Below the pieces are notes generated by a model. It worked only from the letters and a program-made list of their open reading frames with translations. It had not been told where the DNA came from and made no database searches. A DNA stretch of 64,000 nt from the NCBI RefSeq assembly GCF_052857255.1, contig NC_135505.1:134099967-134163966 (forward strand). The letters run 5' to 3'. Shown piece after piece: positions 42,201-51,567 of this stretch. Source of the DNA: Amblyomma americanum (Eukaryota; Arthropoda; Arachnida; Ixodida; Ixodidae). Positions within the stretch are counted from its first letter, which is position 1. The number at the start of each line of letters is the position of its first letter. The position numbers were made by a program, and so were the translations under genes.

Positions 42201-43218
42201 ATGTGTGACCTCTTCGCATCTTCTTCTCTTTTGTCACAGGCCATCTCACTTCACCACTCACTGCACACGTCAGTTCATCCAATTCACCTAAGCGAACACA
42301 AGCCACCAACATAACTCACTTTTGCATGTGCACAGCACTACTATCTCTGCACCCAGCAGCCTCAACGAGACAGGGAATCATCAAAGATAATCCCCAAAAC
42401 ATTTGACGTGACATGCTTCCGAGTACTGGCTGGCTGCTTCTGCTGTATGTGAGAAGTCTGATGTGGACCTGAATGTTCCTTGTTGGATGTGCAATTGCAG
42501 GAGGCTTGGAGGAGGCTCGTTCTCGTGAATATCAAACGTTTGTAGAGAGTAGAAAACAGTGCGAGGTTATCTGACGTACCTGTTGGCAAAGACATGTCAT
42601 TCGTGTCAATGCTGCACATTCTACGACCCAAACAGCGAGCTGGGTCGGAAAATGGGCACGAGTGATTAGTCGGGAACTCTCTGATACTACAGATTAAACC
42701 GCAGTACCTGTCGACGAGCCGAAGCCCTTGAGCACGGCGATTTTCCCGGTACTCCGGATCGCTTCCTGCACCTTGGTGAACGGAATGTCGGTCTCGACGA
42801 CCACGATCTGCTTTCCGACATCGATGGTCATGTCGCGCACTCCGAGCTGCTGGAGCGACTGCCGCACCTTGGCCTCGCATCCGCCGCACGTCATGTTCAC
42901 GTCAAACTCGAGCTGCAGTCGGAAATTGGAAAGCAAACATCACAAAACTTCGTGCAGAATAGTCGATCACATATTCCGTCCCATAAGAAATGTAAACGAA
43001 CAGCGCGGAGTTGTGCGACCGTCATAAGCGTCACAGTTTCCTGACGCATAGCAAATGACAATACGTACAAATAGGGTGCATAACAGTGCATATCATTCAC
43101 GTTGAAATGAATTTGCCAGGCAGATATAACACAAGATAGAGACGGAGAACCGAAGGTCCTGATTTACGGCAGTAAAATTTACCTTCGACTTGCCTCCTGG
43201 AATGCTGTCAGTCGACAT
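30171..43218 (-). CDS. CCS: copper chaperone for superoxide dismutase (complete, 6 exons)
   Basis: Join of complement(43183-43218, 42708-42912, 39606-39795, 34199-34253, 31492-31655, 30171-30291); 771 nt, 256 aa plus stop, every junction GT-AG and in phase. Function (known): delivers Cu(I) to SOD1 and forms its disulfide in the cytosol. Seen: domain 1 (about 13-80) is an HMA fold with MTCGGC (Cys21, Cys24); domain 2 (about 83-205) is SOD-like, ending 'VKVWDIIGRSLVV'; domain 3 has 'LACGIIARASG' and 'RICACDG' (Cys237, Cys239), the CxC site for copper hand-over. Length is close to the usual ~250-275 aa. Odd: in domain 2, positions that are metal ligands in human CCS are changed (see findings). 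Kozak ACAATGT, A at -3. Introns are 0.27-5.4 kb and full of repeats. Confidence 0.97.
30432..30670 (-). mobile_element. SINE family B with 16-bp target duplication
   Basis: GCATGATCAGCATATG at 30416-30431 and 30671-30686, identical on both sides, inside CCS intron 5. The head CCACCGCGGCGG is at the right. The perfect duplication suggests a young insertion. Confidence 0.93.
30837..31214. mobile_element. TTAA-type inverted-repeat MITE, copy 1
   Basis: Left end TTAAAGGGGCACTGAGGA, right end TCCTCAGTGTCCCTTTTAG; its right ~150 bp is the reverse complement of the start of the larger element at 31929. No coding capacity. CCS intron 5. Confidence 0.8.
31492..31655 (-). CDS. CCS: CCS exon 5 (end of domain 2)
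   Basis: 54 codons plus two bases, residues 163-216. It contains 'NDIVKVWDIIGRSLVV', the conserved CCS/SOD dimer-side strand. The acceptor is TTTTTTAG and the donor GTATGT. The start 'RYGSLGEIDVDENGRSIF' replaces the usual R-H-x-G-D-L-G run. Confidence 0.96.
31929..34114. mobile_element. 2.2-kb TTAA-flanked inverted-repeat element filling CCS intron 4
   Basis: Left TTAAAGGGACACTGAGGA, right TCCTCAGTGTCCCTTTAA, perfect 14-bp ends with TTAA on both sides, as expected for piggyBac-type target choice. The interior has no transposase that I can read; it includes a tRNA-like segment (32741-32830) and a GC-rich part (about 32930-33780) with unassigned open frames. It is probably non-autonomous or carries captured DNA. 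Confidence 0.8.
32741..32830 (+). other. tRNA-like segment (Leu CAA-like loop), probably SINE-derived
   Basis: GTGGCGGAGCGG (A box) and GGTTCGATTCC (B box), with a loop reading CTCAAAC. Stems are incomplete and a poly-T/pyrimidine run follows. It lies inside the 2.2-kb element. Confidence 0.45.
34199..34253 (-). CDS. CCS: CCS exon 4 (domain 2 loop)
   Basis: Completes Ser144, then 18 codons, residues 145-162: 'TGPVYDPEPSGTNHRRPR'. This is the region of the H-x-N-P and S-H-G-G-P zinc loop in other CCS proteins. Acceptor TTTCAG, donor GTAAGT. At 55 nt it is easily missed by gene finders. Confidence 0.95.
34930..35824 (+). pseudogene. LINE reverse-transcriptase 3' fragment (dead)
   Basis: Encodes 'RLFADDCVLYNEITC' (the [FY]ADD catalytic box, 34943 on), 'LNRVLNW', then a TGA at 35036-35038, then 'LLNTEKSVCLRVTC' and 'YKYLGVTLTPTLSWNTHINN'. 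A frameshift near 35325 moves the frame to 'YACISWDPHTKSNISHLERI'. It ends with 'ARTDMFKFSFFHRTVSHWN', the (TAAA)n tail at about 35805-35824. The CR1/L2/jockey-like clade is inferred. In CCS intron 3, antisense to CCS. Confidence 0.88.
38148..38778. mobile_element. old TTAA-type element, copy 3, with SINE fragments inside
   Basis: The left part (TTGGCCTGTATCGATAGA and TACAGGTGTCCCCACC) matches the other two copies; the right end TTGTCCTAAGTGTTCCTTTAA is a decayed terminal repeat. A rearranged SINE A piece with a small palindrome (CATAAGGGAAGG / CCTTCCCTTATG) lies at about 38537-38650. CCS intron 3. Confidence 0.65.
38812..39085 (-). mobile_element. two adjacent old SINE fragments (B then A)
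   Basis: 38812-38962 has the family B body and head (GGATCGAACC, GAGCCACCACAGTGGC). 38963-39085 has the family A middle (GACCACCTGGGGATCTTTAA). CCS intron 3. Confidence 0.7.
39606..39795 (-). CDS. CCS: CCS exon 3 (domain 2 start)
   Basis: Completes Gly81, then 62 codons plus two bases, residues 82-143. It contains 'SGTSGIMGVVRFSQ' and 'LRIHELGDLSNGCE', the SOD-like strand and the G-D-L-(S/T)-x-x-C motif. Acceptor TTTTTCAG, donor GTGTGT. Confidence 0.97.
41925..42070 (-). mobile_element. very old SINE family B copy
   Basis: Collinear but diverged: TTTAACATCTCGAAGTGAC, GAAGGGCTCTGG, ATGCACTGACATCACAC. CCS intron 2. A shorter scrap (GTAACGTCCCAAAGCGACTC) is at about 40425-40478. Confidence 0.6.
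42708..42912 (-). CDS. CCS: CCS exon 2 (domain 1, copper site)
   Basis: 68 codons plus one base, residues 13-80: 'EFDVNMTCGGCEAKVRQSL', then 'TDIPFTKVQEAIRSTGK'. Cys21 and Cys24 form the Atx1-like MxCxxC copper site. The acceptor is GACTGCAG and the donor GTACTG. Confidence 0.98.
43183..43218 (-). CDS. CCS: CCS exon 1 (start)
   Basis: 12 codons, 'MSTDSIPGGKSK', donor GTAAAT, followed by a 270-bp intron. No targeting signal, as expected for a cytosolic protein. Confidence 0.9.
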
Positions 43219-43312
43219 TGTGGCGTCTGCGCTTGAAATGACGCGCACTTTAGCCTAAAATTTGTATAAACGTAAAATTATTGGGCGGATTTAAACGAAA
43301 GCTTGCAGTTAT

Positions 43313-43354
43313 CTACGAACAGCTGATAAATAACAACAACATGACAGCCGCCAT
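43313..43354 (-). CDS. possible upstream ORF in the CCS leader
   Basis: ATGGCGGCTGTC..., 13 codons and TAG, ending 94 bp before the CCS start. It matters only if transcription begins upstream of 43354, which the sequence does not show. Confidence 0.2.
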   Translation of the reverse strand: MAAVMLLLFISCS

Positions 43355-43773
43355 AGCCGGCCGCTCCCACCGGAGAGAAGCCGGGTTGAAAGTGTCGTAT
43401 TGTATTCGAGAAGAAAAAAAAGAAGAAAAAGTACAAAACTATAACAATATTTAAAATTTGATGGTTTAATTGTTGATTATAAACTAATTTGAAAAATAGT
43501 ATATTTAAAGTTTTTGTATTTTATGACAATTCACTTACAGTTTCGGTTTCGTTCTCGCTGGCGACAGTCAAATTTCTGTTTGCCAAATGGGCAACAAAGT
43601 CACATTCTTGTTTCCTGCGTTGCCTCGGCAAAACACACATGTCTCGATAATTAATGGGTGTTAGATACATACGCATGCAAATGCATCTACACCGCTTTTG
43701 AGTACAGGCACCATATTAGTCCGTCCACGGATACGTGAAGTCGTAGACAGAAGTTTGCGAGGTAGGGTTCGCA

Positions 43774-43775
<2 letters not shown>

Positions 43776-43861
<86 letters not shown>
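43776..43861. repeat. (TA)n microsatellite
   Basis: About 43 uninterrupted AT dinucleotides. Confidence 0.98.
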
Positions 43862-43863
<2 letters not shown>

Positions 43864-44966
43864 CTGCCTTATCAGGTAAAGCGCATCAATGGAAAATTCC
43901 AGGGGTGCACATAAGTCAGCTTAGGTGCAGTACCGTGAAAGCATTTCTCTTACTACACTCGATTACGTTGTTGTGGGATCGTTTATTTATGCCTTTGCTG
44001 TTTAGTCGTGTTTTCGCTCTAACATTTGGTTCGACCACTTCCGAAGACGTGTCTCATTGCTAGTGTCTTGTATAAATTAATTAATTGACGATAAATGTGT
44101 AATTCAATAATTTAACTAATTATTTCAGAAATTAATTCGTAACCCGATTAATTCGTAATCTTTTGGCGACTTGGTTGAATGTAGTTGAATTTAATTTTTC
44201 AGTATTTCATTAGTTCATCAATTCGTCTAAATTACCGATTAACTTGCGAAGTAATTGGTTATTTAAAAGAATTAATTTAATCTAGCCATTACCTTTTTAA
44301 TTCATTTATGTTAATTACATACTTATTTCAGCAAATATTCTATTAAATACCCTACTATTAACTACCCTATTAAACAATTAAATGAAAGACTAACAGTGCC
44401 GTCGATTGGTTTAGTGGGATTTTGGGGACAGTTGCGCGGACTCCGCTAATTGCAGATATGAATGCACTCGTATTTATTACTTTTTTCAACAAATCTTCAG
44501 GATATAAAAAGCATGTGCTTTGGTTCTTTTATAAAGCTAGAAACATGCGAATAGAAGTATTTAAGCAAGCCATTTTAACTCCTTAGAGTAAGTTACAAAA
44601 GGCAGTTAAGGGCGAGAAAGTTACGTTTGATATATACCTCCCAAGAGACGATATTTGTTTTCTTAATTTCATTTCCTTCTTTCGTGCAACGTACCTGCTT
44701 CCATTTGCGCATTCTTACAGTTTTTCTTCTTGCAGTGCACACACATTGCTGGGAGAGAAAAAGGCACACATACGAGGCGGATGCTGCACCTACACATTTT
44801 TTTTTCGCCAAAAAAAAAATAGGCTACGTTTTTTTTTTTTTTGCACACGTGATTTTTGCAAACGTGAGAGATCAGTGTTGGTCGAAAATTGTTAACTCAT
44901 GTTGCAGCAAATGTTTCCGGGTCTAGATGAGCATGTTGGGCAACGTCTAATTGTAGTAGCAGTAAC

Positions 44967-45013
44967 ATTGTCACTCCTGCCAAATGCTGGTAGCATTTGG
45001 CAGGAGTGACAAT
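44967..45013. repeat. perfect 22-bp hairpin
   Basis: Arms ATTGTCACTCCTGCCAAATG-CT and its exact reverse complement around a 3-base loop (GGT). Confidence 0.85.
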
Positions 45014-45781
45014 GGGGGTAGGGGGGGGGGGGGGGAGGACCAGTGTGTCTTCCCCCCTCCCCTTCCCAACCGCACCCTCAAGAATGACCAACAAATCCAT
45101 CCTCGTGGCAGTATAACAGCCAACATTACAAGAAATAATGGCAGTGAGAAAGAAGACAAAAACTAATCTGCCTTGTATTACTTCCGTGAAATGGTCGCGT
45201 TTTTTTTTTTCAACTCACAAATGCTCCGGAAATTGGGAATCACAGTAAAGTCACCGACGCGTGCAAGTGCACTCGTAATATTAGTACGCTGCCACAGCGG
45301 ACAATGCCACATTTTTATTTCAAAACACAGTTTCATAAATTCACGTACACAATTTTTTTCCCAGAGGCAAAATACTTTGAAGTATGATCTCAATTTTCGG
45401 TTCAACATAATCAGTTTCACATGTCACGCAATGCTCAACTTACAAAAGAAACAATAAATCAACAACAAAAAACGAATGACAAATTTTCAACACCGAAATG
45501 ATCGAAACAAAGGTTTGTGCGCGCTGAAGAAGACCCGTGCATCATAGATGACATGAATGATGTACTTAATACTGCGGAATTTTTTTAGAGCACGTCTAAA
45601 TGACATTTGCTACATCCTATTCTCATTCACGTAACAAATTGTTGCGATGTTGGTGCAAGAACATGCAGTGTTATCACAGACTAAAGAAGTTTTAAATGCC
45701 AGCAAGCAATTGTTAACGCTATACAATAAATATCAGCACACAAAATTAACTGTGCATACAGGATATGACTGGAAAGCACTT

Positions 45782-46032
45782 TACAGGGTGTCTCGTCCTT
45801 TTTTTTTTCTATACACAATTTTTGCATGAAAATGCGATAATAACTATTGGGAACCACTTATAAAGTTCGATTACCTGGATAGGTGGACACATTCTTCAAG
45901 AATCTTGCTCAAGTTGTTCAATAAATTCATATTTGCAAATATGAATTGATTAATTACATCGTTCGTTCTGAACAACTTTTTAATTGCTCATTTCGGGCCA
46001 AATTAGCCTTAAAGAAAACGAAACACCCTGTA
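45782..46032. mobile_element. TA-flanked MITE with AGGGTGT ends
   Basis: Left TACAGGGTGTCTCGT, right ACGAAACACCCTGTA, inverted repeats of about 15 bp. The AT-rich core includes a small palindrome (ATTCATATTTGCAAATATGAAT). No ORF. Tc1/mariner-type origin is inferred. Confidence 0.75.
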
Positions 46033-46290
46033 TATAAGTTATATACGACGGCATATCGAAAAGGCGCTCTTTAAAAATAACTAAAACTGCTACCTAACAG
46101 CGTCTGATATGCATGTTTATTCTTGTAAACACAATACCTGCGTACTGTGTATTGAGGCTGAAGAGCACTGCTAAAGGATGCGTTCAGAAAATGATTAAAA
46201 GCAACCAGAAGGTTGTGTGCCTGTACAAGTTTCGTCTGAAGCAGATATATTAGCACGACTTACACAGGTAATATGCTGCCGATGTACAAG

Positions 46291-46461
46291 TACAGTCAAA
46301 CCTCACTGTAACGGAATAATGGGTATAACGAAAGCATGATTCCCATTGGAAGCTCGGTCAACACGGGCTACAATGAAGAAGTTACGGCTATAACGAAGTT
46401 ACGGCTATAACGAAGTAATCGCCGGGCCCCTTCAACTTTGTTAAAACGAGGTTCAACTGTA
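46291..46461. mobile_element. pogo/Tigger-like MITE
   Basis: Left TACAGTCAAACCTCACTGTA, right TTAAAACGAGGTTCAACTGTA, TA on both sides. CAGT(C/T)(A/G)AACCTC with TTATAACGA is the usual end of pogo/Tigger elements (established pattern). Internal tandem GTTACGGCTATAACGAA. Confidence 0.75.
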
Positions 46462-49400
46462 CCTGAATACAAATGCAATGACAACATGCCAGTTCGCCGT
46501 GCATACTTTCTTTGTAAACAAATATAAAATAAAACAACGCAGTTTCTTGCCTTACTTATCGCGGCATTCCGGTAATTTTACTAGCTGTATCTGCTTGTAC
46601 TTTGTACATTTGTACAACGCTCACAAATGCCACAAATAAATGCAGAACATCAACACTGCACACAGATGCTGATCCCAGAAACATGCTACTCCTAAACGAC
46701 CTTTTTGTACGGACCAGCGGATTGCGATATACCACTGATTCCAGGCGTCAAAATGATTAGTACTTAGAGAGAGAAGGTTAGGCCTACTTATTCGGATCGA
46801 AAGTATTTTCTCACCTAAGTTCACGGGGAGATGTGAATGCTCGAACCTGGGTGCAGTGGCACAACCTCGCGAGCTTTATTTATAGTTCAGTAGAAATGCA
46901 ATCTAACTTGCTGCAACAGACATATCTGGCTTCGAAACTTGTCGATCGGTTGTACCTGCCTTTGGCGAAGTACTTTACAGAGCTGGCGCTGTAATACTAC
47001 TTTTTAATGCGGGGTGATTCAACAGGATCTTTCCTGCTGACACAAAACACGGGATTATGCGATCAAGAAGAAAGTTAAATAACTGGCGCTAGATTTAAAC
47101 TCCCGCAAGCAGTGCGCCGCAGTCTGGTAGGAAACGAAAACGCTGGTGTTGTGTATTTGAGAAGTGCCGGTAGAATCATTACACGCGTAACACGTGACGT
47201 CACGGGCGCCATGATGGAGTCCAAGGCGCAGCTTCCACAGTGCAGGCCGGAGCAGAGGCCGACAGGCGGATGAGAAAAACGCTCAGGTTTCCACAGCTTC
47301 TCGTCCCAAACATGGCGGCCGCTATGACATCGGTGCAACTTATGTTTACTAAAACCGGCTGATGTAAAATTTAACCTAAGCAAACACACACGCGATTAAA
47401 GTCTATTATTTTTTTCAGAAGGACGTCTCAGACAGATAAACTGAAATAAAAAGTTCTGCGATTTACATCACCGAGGAGTACACACAAGGCGGGTCGTCTG
47501 TAACTGCGTTTTTCTTGTTGGTTAGGCTTAACGCCTTAGCGTAACTATCTATGGCTATCCCAACCCTACTGTGGGAAACATGGCAACTTAGACTAGGCGA
47601 CTCTGTTCTGACAAGTGAGTACAATATTCGCTACGCAATCATAGGGTATTACAATTTATTTTGACCCACTTAAAGTCCAAGTTCTATTTATCTGATACCA
47701 AGCTAAACTGCTTTGATTAATAAACGAATTCTCGTCTCTAAAAAAATGACGCGCGCTCGCAGTTTCAACCAGAATCACAGGGTTTAATTCGACGGTATTT
47801 CACAGCGCGTCATTCATTCTCCAACGTGATTTTGTGATAATCACGACGCAAAATTAGATTTTTTAAATGTCAAAGTGCATTGCAACTCGAACACTCGCGA
47901 AATATACACGGTGTATCACCCAGCATCAACCAAAGTGTTAAGCCCTGTTCGATTTTTCTTCATTGACATCGAAGTGGTGTTACTGACGGTCGCCTCATGC
48001 AGGCAGGTACTATTATTTTAATCAGCGAATGATAAATTTCTAGTGAATAACTAGTGCTGCTAATATGCACAGCTCAATATTTTTAAAAACCTACGTACCA
48101 TCTTTACCACAAGTAACCAGGCTGCGTGGCTTGCTCCTAAGCAGTTTATTAAAACACGTATGGCACCCCTCAAGGGTTAAATTGCTTCTATAGTAGCCAG
48201 TACCCAATTAGCACTGAAAGTTTCTTGGACGTCCTGGGACGTTTTAGACGTCCTGCGGACGTCCAGTGGAGTTTCCGTTCCCATTGGGAACCTCTACCCT
48301 TAGCTTTCAACGTCTTTTTAAAAGCCTTTTGCGGTGCTTAAGGCCTCTACTAAATGGCTGAGAAGCAAACCAGCAGCTTGGTTACTTTTGGCAAAGATGG
48401 TACCTGTAGTTATTAAGGAATAAAAATACCTAAAGAGCGCCAAGTGACCGTCAATAATACTGCTTCAGGGCAGGGACACAAAGATGTGAGGTCCTGTTTC
48501 GTACTGATGCTTATGATTGACATAAATGGAACCGATATACCCCATTGTGCTTTAGATAATTTATTACAGCTCTTTATACAGAAGTTTCGGTTTCAGCGGG
48601 TTGTGACGCCAGAAGAGGGTATACAGAAGAAGAAAGAGATACGTGTCCCGTCTGCTCACAAAACTGTCGCGTATTCTCTGCTCCACAGTCTCCTGCGAAT
48701 CACATACCGATCATAACTCATGTGCACTCGCAAAAGACGGCGAATCAGACAATGGGTCACTGTTACGCAAACGAACGTCACTAGTGACTGTTTTGTGTAC
48801 CCTCTTATGACGAAAGAGAAAAGAAAAAAAAAGAGTGCTGTGATAAATTGTTTAAAGCACACTGGGGCATATCATTTCCTGTTGTGATTTCCAGGGTCCT
48901 GCGCACAACACAAAAAAAAAGACTGAAAAATTTTGCGCCTCTACTCATTTCAGGACAAGTCTTGCAGACTGTATACCGCTTGCTTTTGGAAATTTGGTTC
49001 ACCTTAGGTACTATATTAACACACTAAAAAAGGTCAAAAATTAAATAAAAAGGCGCTGGCGCTGTTCGCAAGCGAGGCGAAAAGCTCGGCCGTAAAAAAA
49101 ACAATAGCTGCCTCGAAAAGCATTCAAGAATAACAAAATCTAAACAACACTGGCGTTTTTAGAACAATTCCTGAGAAAAACTAACAAAGTTCAACGTATA
49201 CTCGTCCTGCTTACGCGCATAGTGCATATGTCAACAAAAACAACACGCTTGCAAGAGTGGTAGTCTTTGGTAGCTGTTAAAGACGTTAGTCTTCATGGCA
49301 CGAAGCTGCTGCGATGAGGAGATTTGCAACGAGGGGATTACAAGCCTCAAGAAACATTCCCCTGATTTTAATCATTAAAGTTTACCTACCTACTGACCTA

Positions 49401-50832
49401 GAAAAATTTCCGAACTAAAACCTCCGATGCAGGGCTTCCTGTGTGTGATAGCCGCCATCTTGATGAACCAGGGTGCACGCAATGTGATTATCAGTGGTAC
49501 GCCAATACGGTGGCACTGTTGACGTCAATCACAAATAATGAAAGGGACCAACCGACAGCCTGCTTTGCATAATAAAGTAAAATAAGGCAAGTTGTTTACA
49601 AATTGTTAAACCACTCAAGCGTGATAAACATGGCGTTATCGAGAGTTACCACCACTAGCGCAGTACACTCGGCGACATTTTAAAGCGCGACCTGAGATAA
49701 CGAGAGACATTATACTTACTTCACCGTACGTGGCGGACAACCATTGCTTTTGCATGCCTTAGAAGAAAAAAAATCAAAAGGGCGCTATGTACAGCCTCTG
49801 TAAAAAGTTTAGAGGACAGCGTGGATTGCTTCTAAAGTATGTATGGGACTCTTGCAGCATCCGCCGAAGTCCTAACCTTCGGAGGGGGCAGGATTAGAGT
49901 TCCTCTAACCTTCAACAGATTTGGAATGCTGGGAATACATACCAAACCACACGGCGTAGTCCAGAAGCAAACGCCCTGGAGGCTCTAAACATTTGTCAAA
50001 GGCTGCACGTACTGTTAGTATAAATGCCATCGATTCCTACAACTACGGCAAGTTTCAGAGCTCGATACTTTGCGACAATCGACCTCCTCGGTCTGTAGCT
50101 CTTTAACCAAGTCGTAAGGCAGCGCGTGTAGATATGCGCTCCGACCTTTTCGCAACACAAATAGTCGTTCACATCTGTGCACCACGTATATAAATACAAT
50201 GCAAACGCCAACACATTCATGACGAGTGCTATCGTAGCGACGCCTGGTGCGATCCGTGGTTAGCGTGAAATGGACCCAACTGTCACGATAAAATACAACA
50301 CACGTACAAACTAGTTCGCCCTTGAAAAACACGTCCGTGGCCAAGCAAGAAACACCCCAGACCAGACAGTTTGGCTCTAGGGACACGCAGGACAGCTTGT
50401 GAACCTTCCACGTAGGCTGCATATAGCGGTATGCCACTCACATGATGCTCGAGCACCGTGGTAGTGTTGATGATACACCAGCTTCTCCGATGCTGAGTTA
50501 CTTTGGTCCCTGGGCAAAACTAAAACTAGCACACAAACGAAGGACTTCAGTTCCACACCATTTTCGGTAAGTTGAAGTGTCAACAACTGCGAAATCGCGG
50601 TGATTTAACTTCATAAAGGGTCTTCCTGTTTCTTATGGCACCACTAATCACCCAAGATCACCAATCTCATGTTAGCTATATGTGACCCGTTAAGCCTGAC
50701 AGTGAAGAACTGCCTGGTGTGACCCAGCCGAACGAACGGATATAGAGGTTGTCTGGAAACCATTTCTCTGTGTGCACGGCGTCGCTCTAGCGACACATCT
50801 TGGCCAAGCGTTCCCAACTTCGAACCAGTCTT

Positions 50833-51567
50833 CTACCAGAGCTTCCGTCTCACGGACTTCTTCACAGGCTCAGCAGGAACGTCGGCGCACTGCAAGTTTC
50901 GCAGCATCTCATCCAGTGCGATGTACTCCTTGGCTAGCGAACGCTCTTGAGGGTCGACTTGAGGCTCCGCAGACGATGGCCTCTGGTCGTGCTGCCTTTC
51001 CGCAGCCTGCGCGATGACGTTGTCCAGGACACAGTCCTCGAACCAGACCCGGCGCATGGTCGACCTGGAGGAAGACCTCGCTCGCGGGTCGCACAAGTAG
51101 TCCGCGTCGTCCGAAGACCCGCTGCCGGCATTGGTTCCGCTCGAAGAAGACGTGTCCTCGATGGAGTAAGACAGGTCCGTCTCACCCAGACCGTTGGTCG
51201 AGGACCCGTTGGAGCCTGTGCCGTTGCCGGAGCGCCGGGAACAGCGCGAGCTTTGAGAACGAGAGTCGCTGTGGCACCCCACGAGGTTTTCGTAGATGGG
51301 CGTCATGGTGGACAAGGACCTCCCCTTGTGCAGATGGTGGTGGTTGGCTGAAGAGGCGGCGTTGATGCTGGCATACAACTTCGACGAATCACTGGGCACT
51401 ACCTCGACGGCTGTCAAGGGCTGCATCTGGGCGGAAGATCCCGGCGTGGAACAGCGCATCGTCATTGTCGTTCGCGGTCTCGGGTTGTCGTCCGAACTCG
51501 TCGATTCCGACGTGCTCGACAGGTCAGAGGTGCTGCCATTGCTGCTCGTAGCCACGGCGTCTTGTAC
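50833..51567 (-). CDS. unknown gene, exon 5 (Ser-rich C-terminus, stop TAG)
   Basis: 244 codons plus TAG. Acceptor TTTCACGCAG. Runs of Ser, Gly and Asp, an 'HHHLHKG' stretch, then 'RRVWFEDCVLDNVIAQAAE' and 'LAKEYIALDEMLRNLQ', two likely helices, before the basic C-terminus. Confidence 0.85.
   Translation of the reverse strand, partial: VQDAVATSSNGSTSDLSSTSESTSSDDNPRPRTTMTMRCSTPGSSAQMQPLTAVEVVPSDSSKLYASINAASSANHHHLHKGRSLSTMTPIYENLVGCHSDSRSQSSRCSRRSGNGTGSNGSSTNGLGETDLSYSIEDTSSSSGTNAGSGSSDDADYLCDPRARSSSRSTMRRVWFEDCVLDNVIAQAAERQHDQRPSSAEPQVDPQERSLAKEYIALDEMLRNLQCADVPAEPVKKSVRRKLW

Larger units (their letters stand above)
43219..50832. other. AT-rich intergenic region
   Basis: CCS promoter side (43219 to about 43400, with ATGGCGG and GGCCGGC near 43350-43370) and the 3' flank of the unknown gene. 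It contains the (TA)n tract, a perfect hairpin, two MITEs and AT-rich DNA with TTAATTAATT runs (about 44080-44400). A GC-richer patch at about 47150-47350 with CACGTGACGTCA could be a promoter, but no gene could be tied to it. Confidence 0.55.

Noticed and set aside
43698..44063. 121-codon plus-strand ORF rich in Tyr-Ile
   Set aside because: It reads through the (TA)n microsatellite.
47150..47400. 104-codon minus-strand ORF in a GC-rich patch
   Set aside because: No homology and no splice chain; a promoter-like patch is as likely.
50015..50437. 140-codon minus-strand ORF downstream of the unknown gene
   Set aside because: Follows the TAG at 50833, composition is like UTR or intergenic DNA, and no family match is seen.
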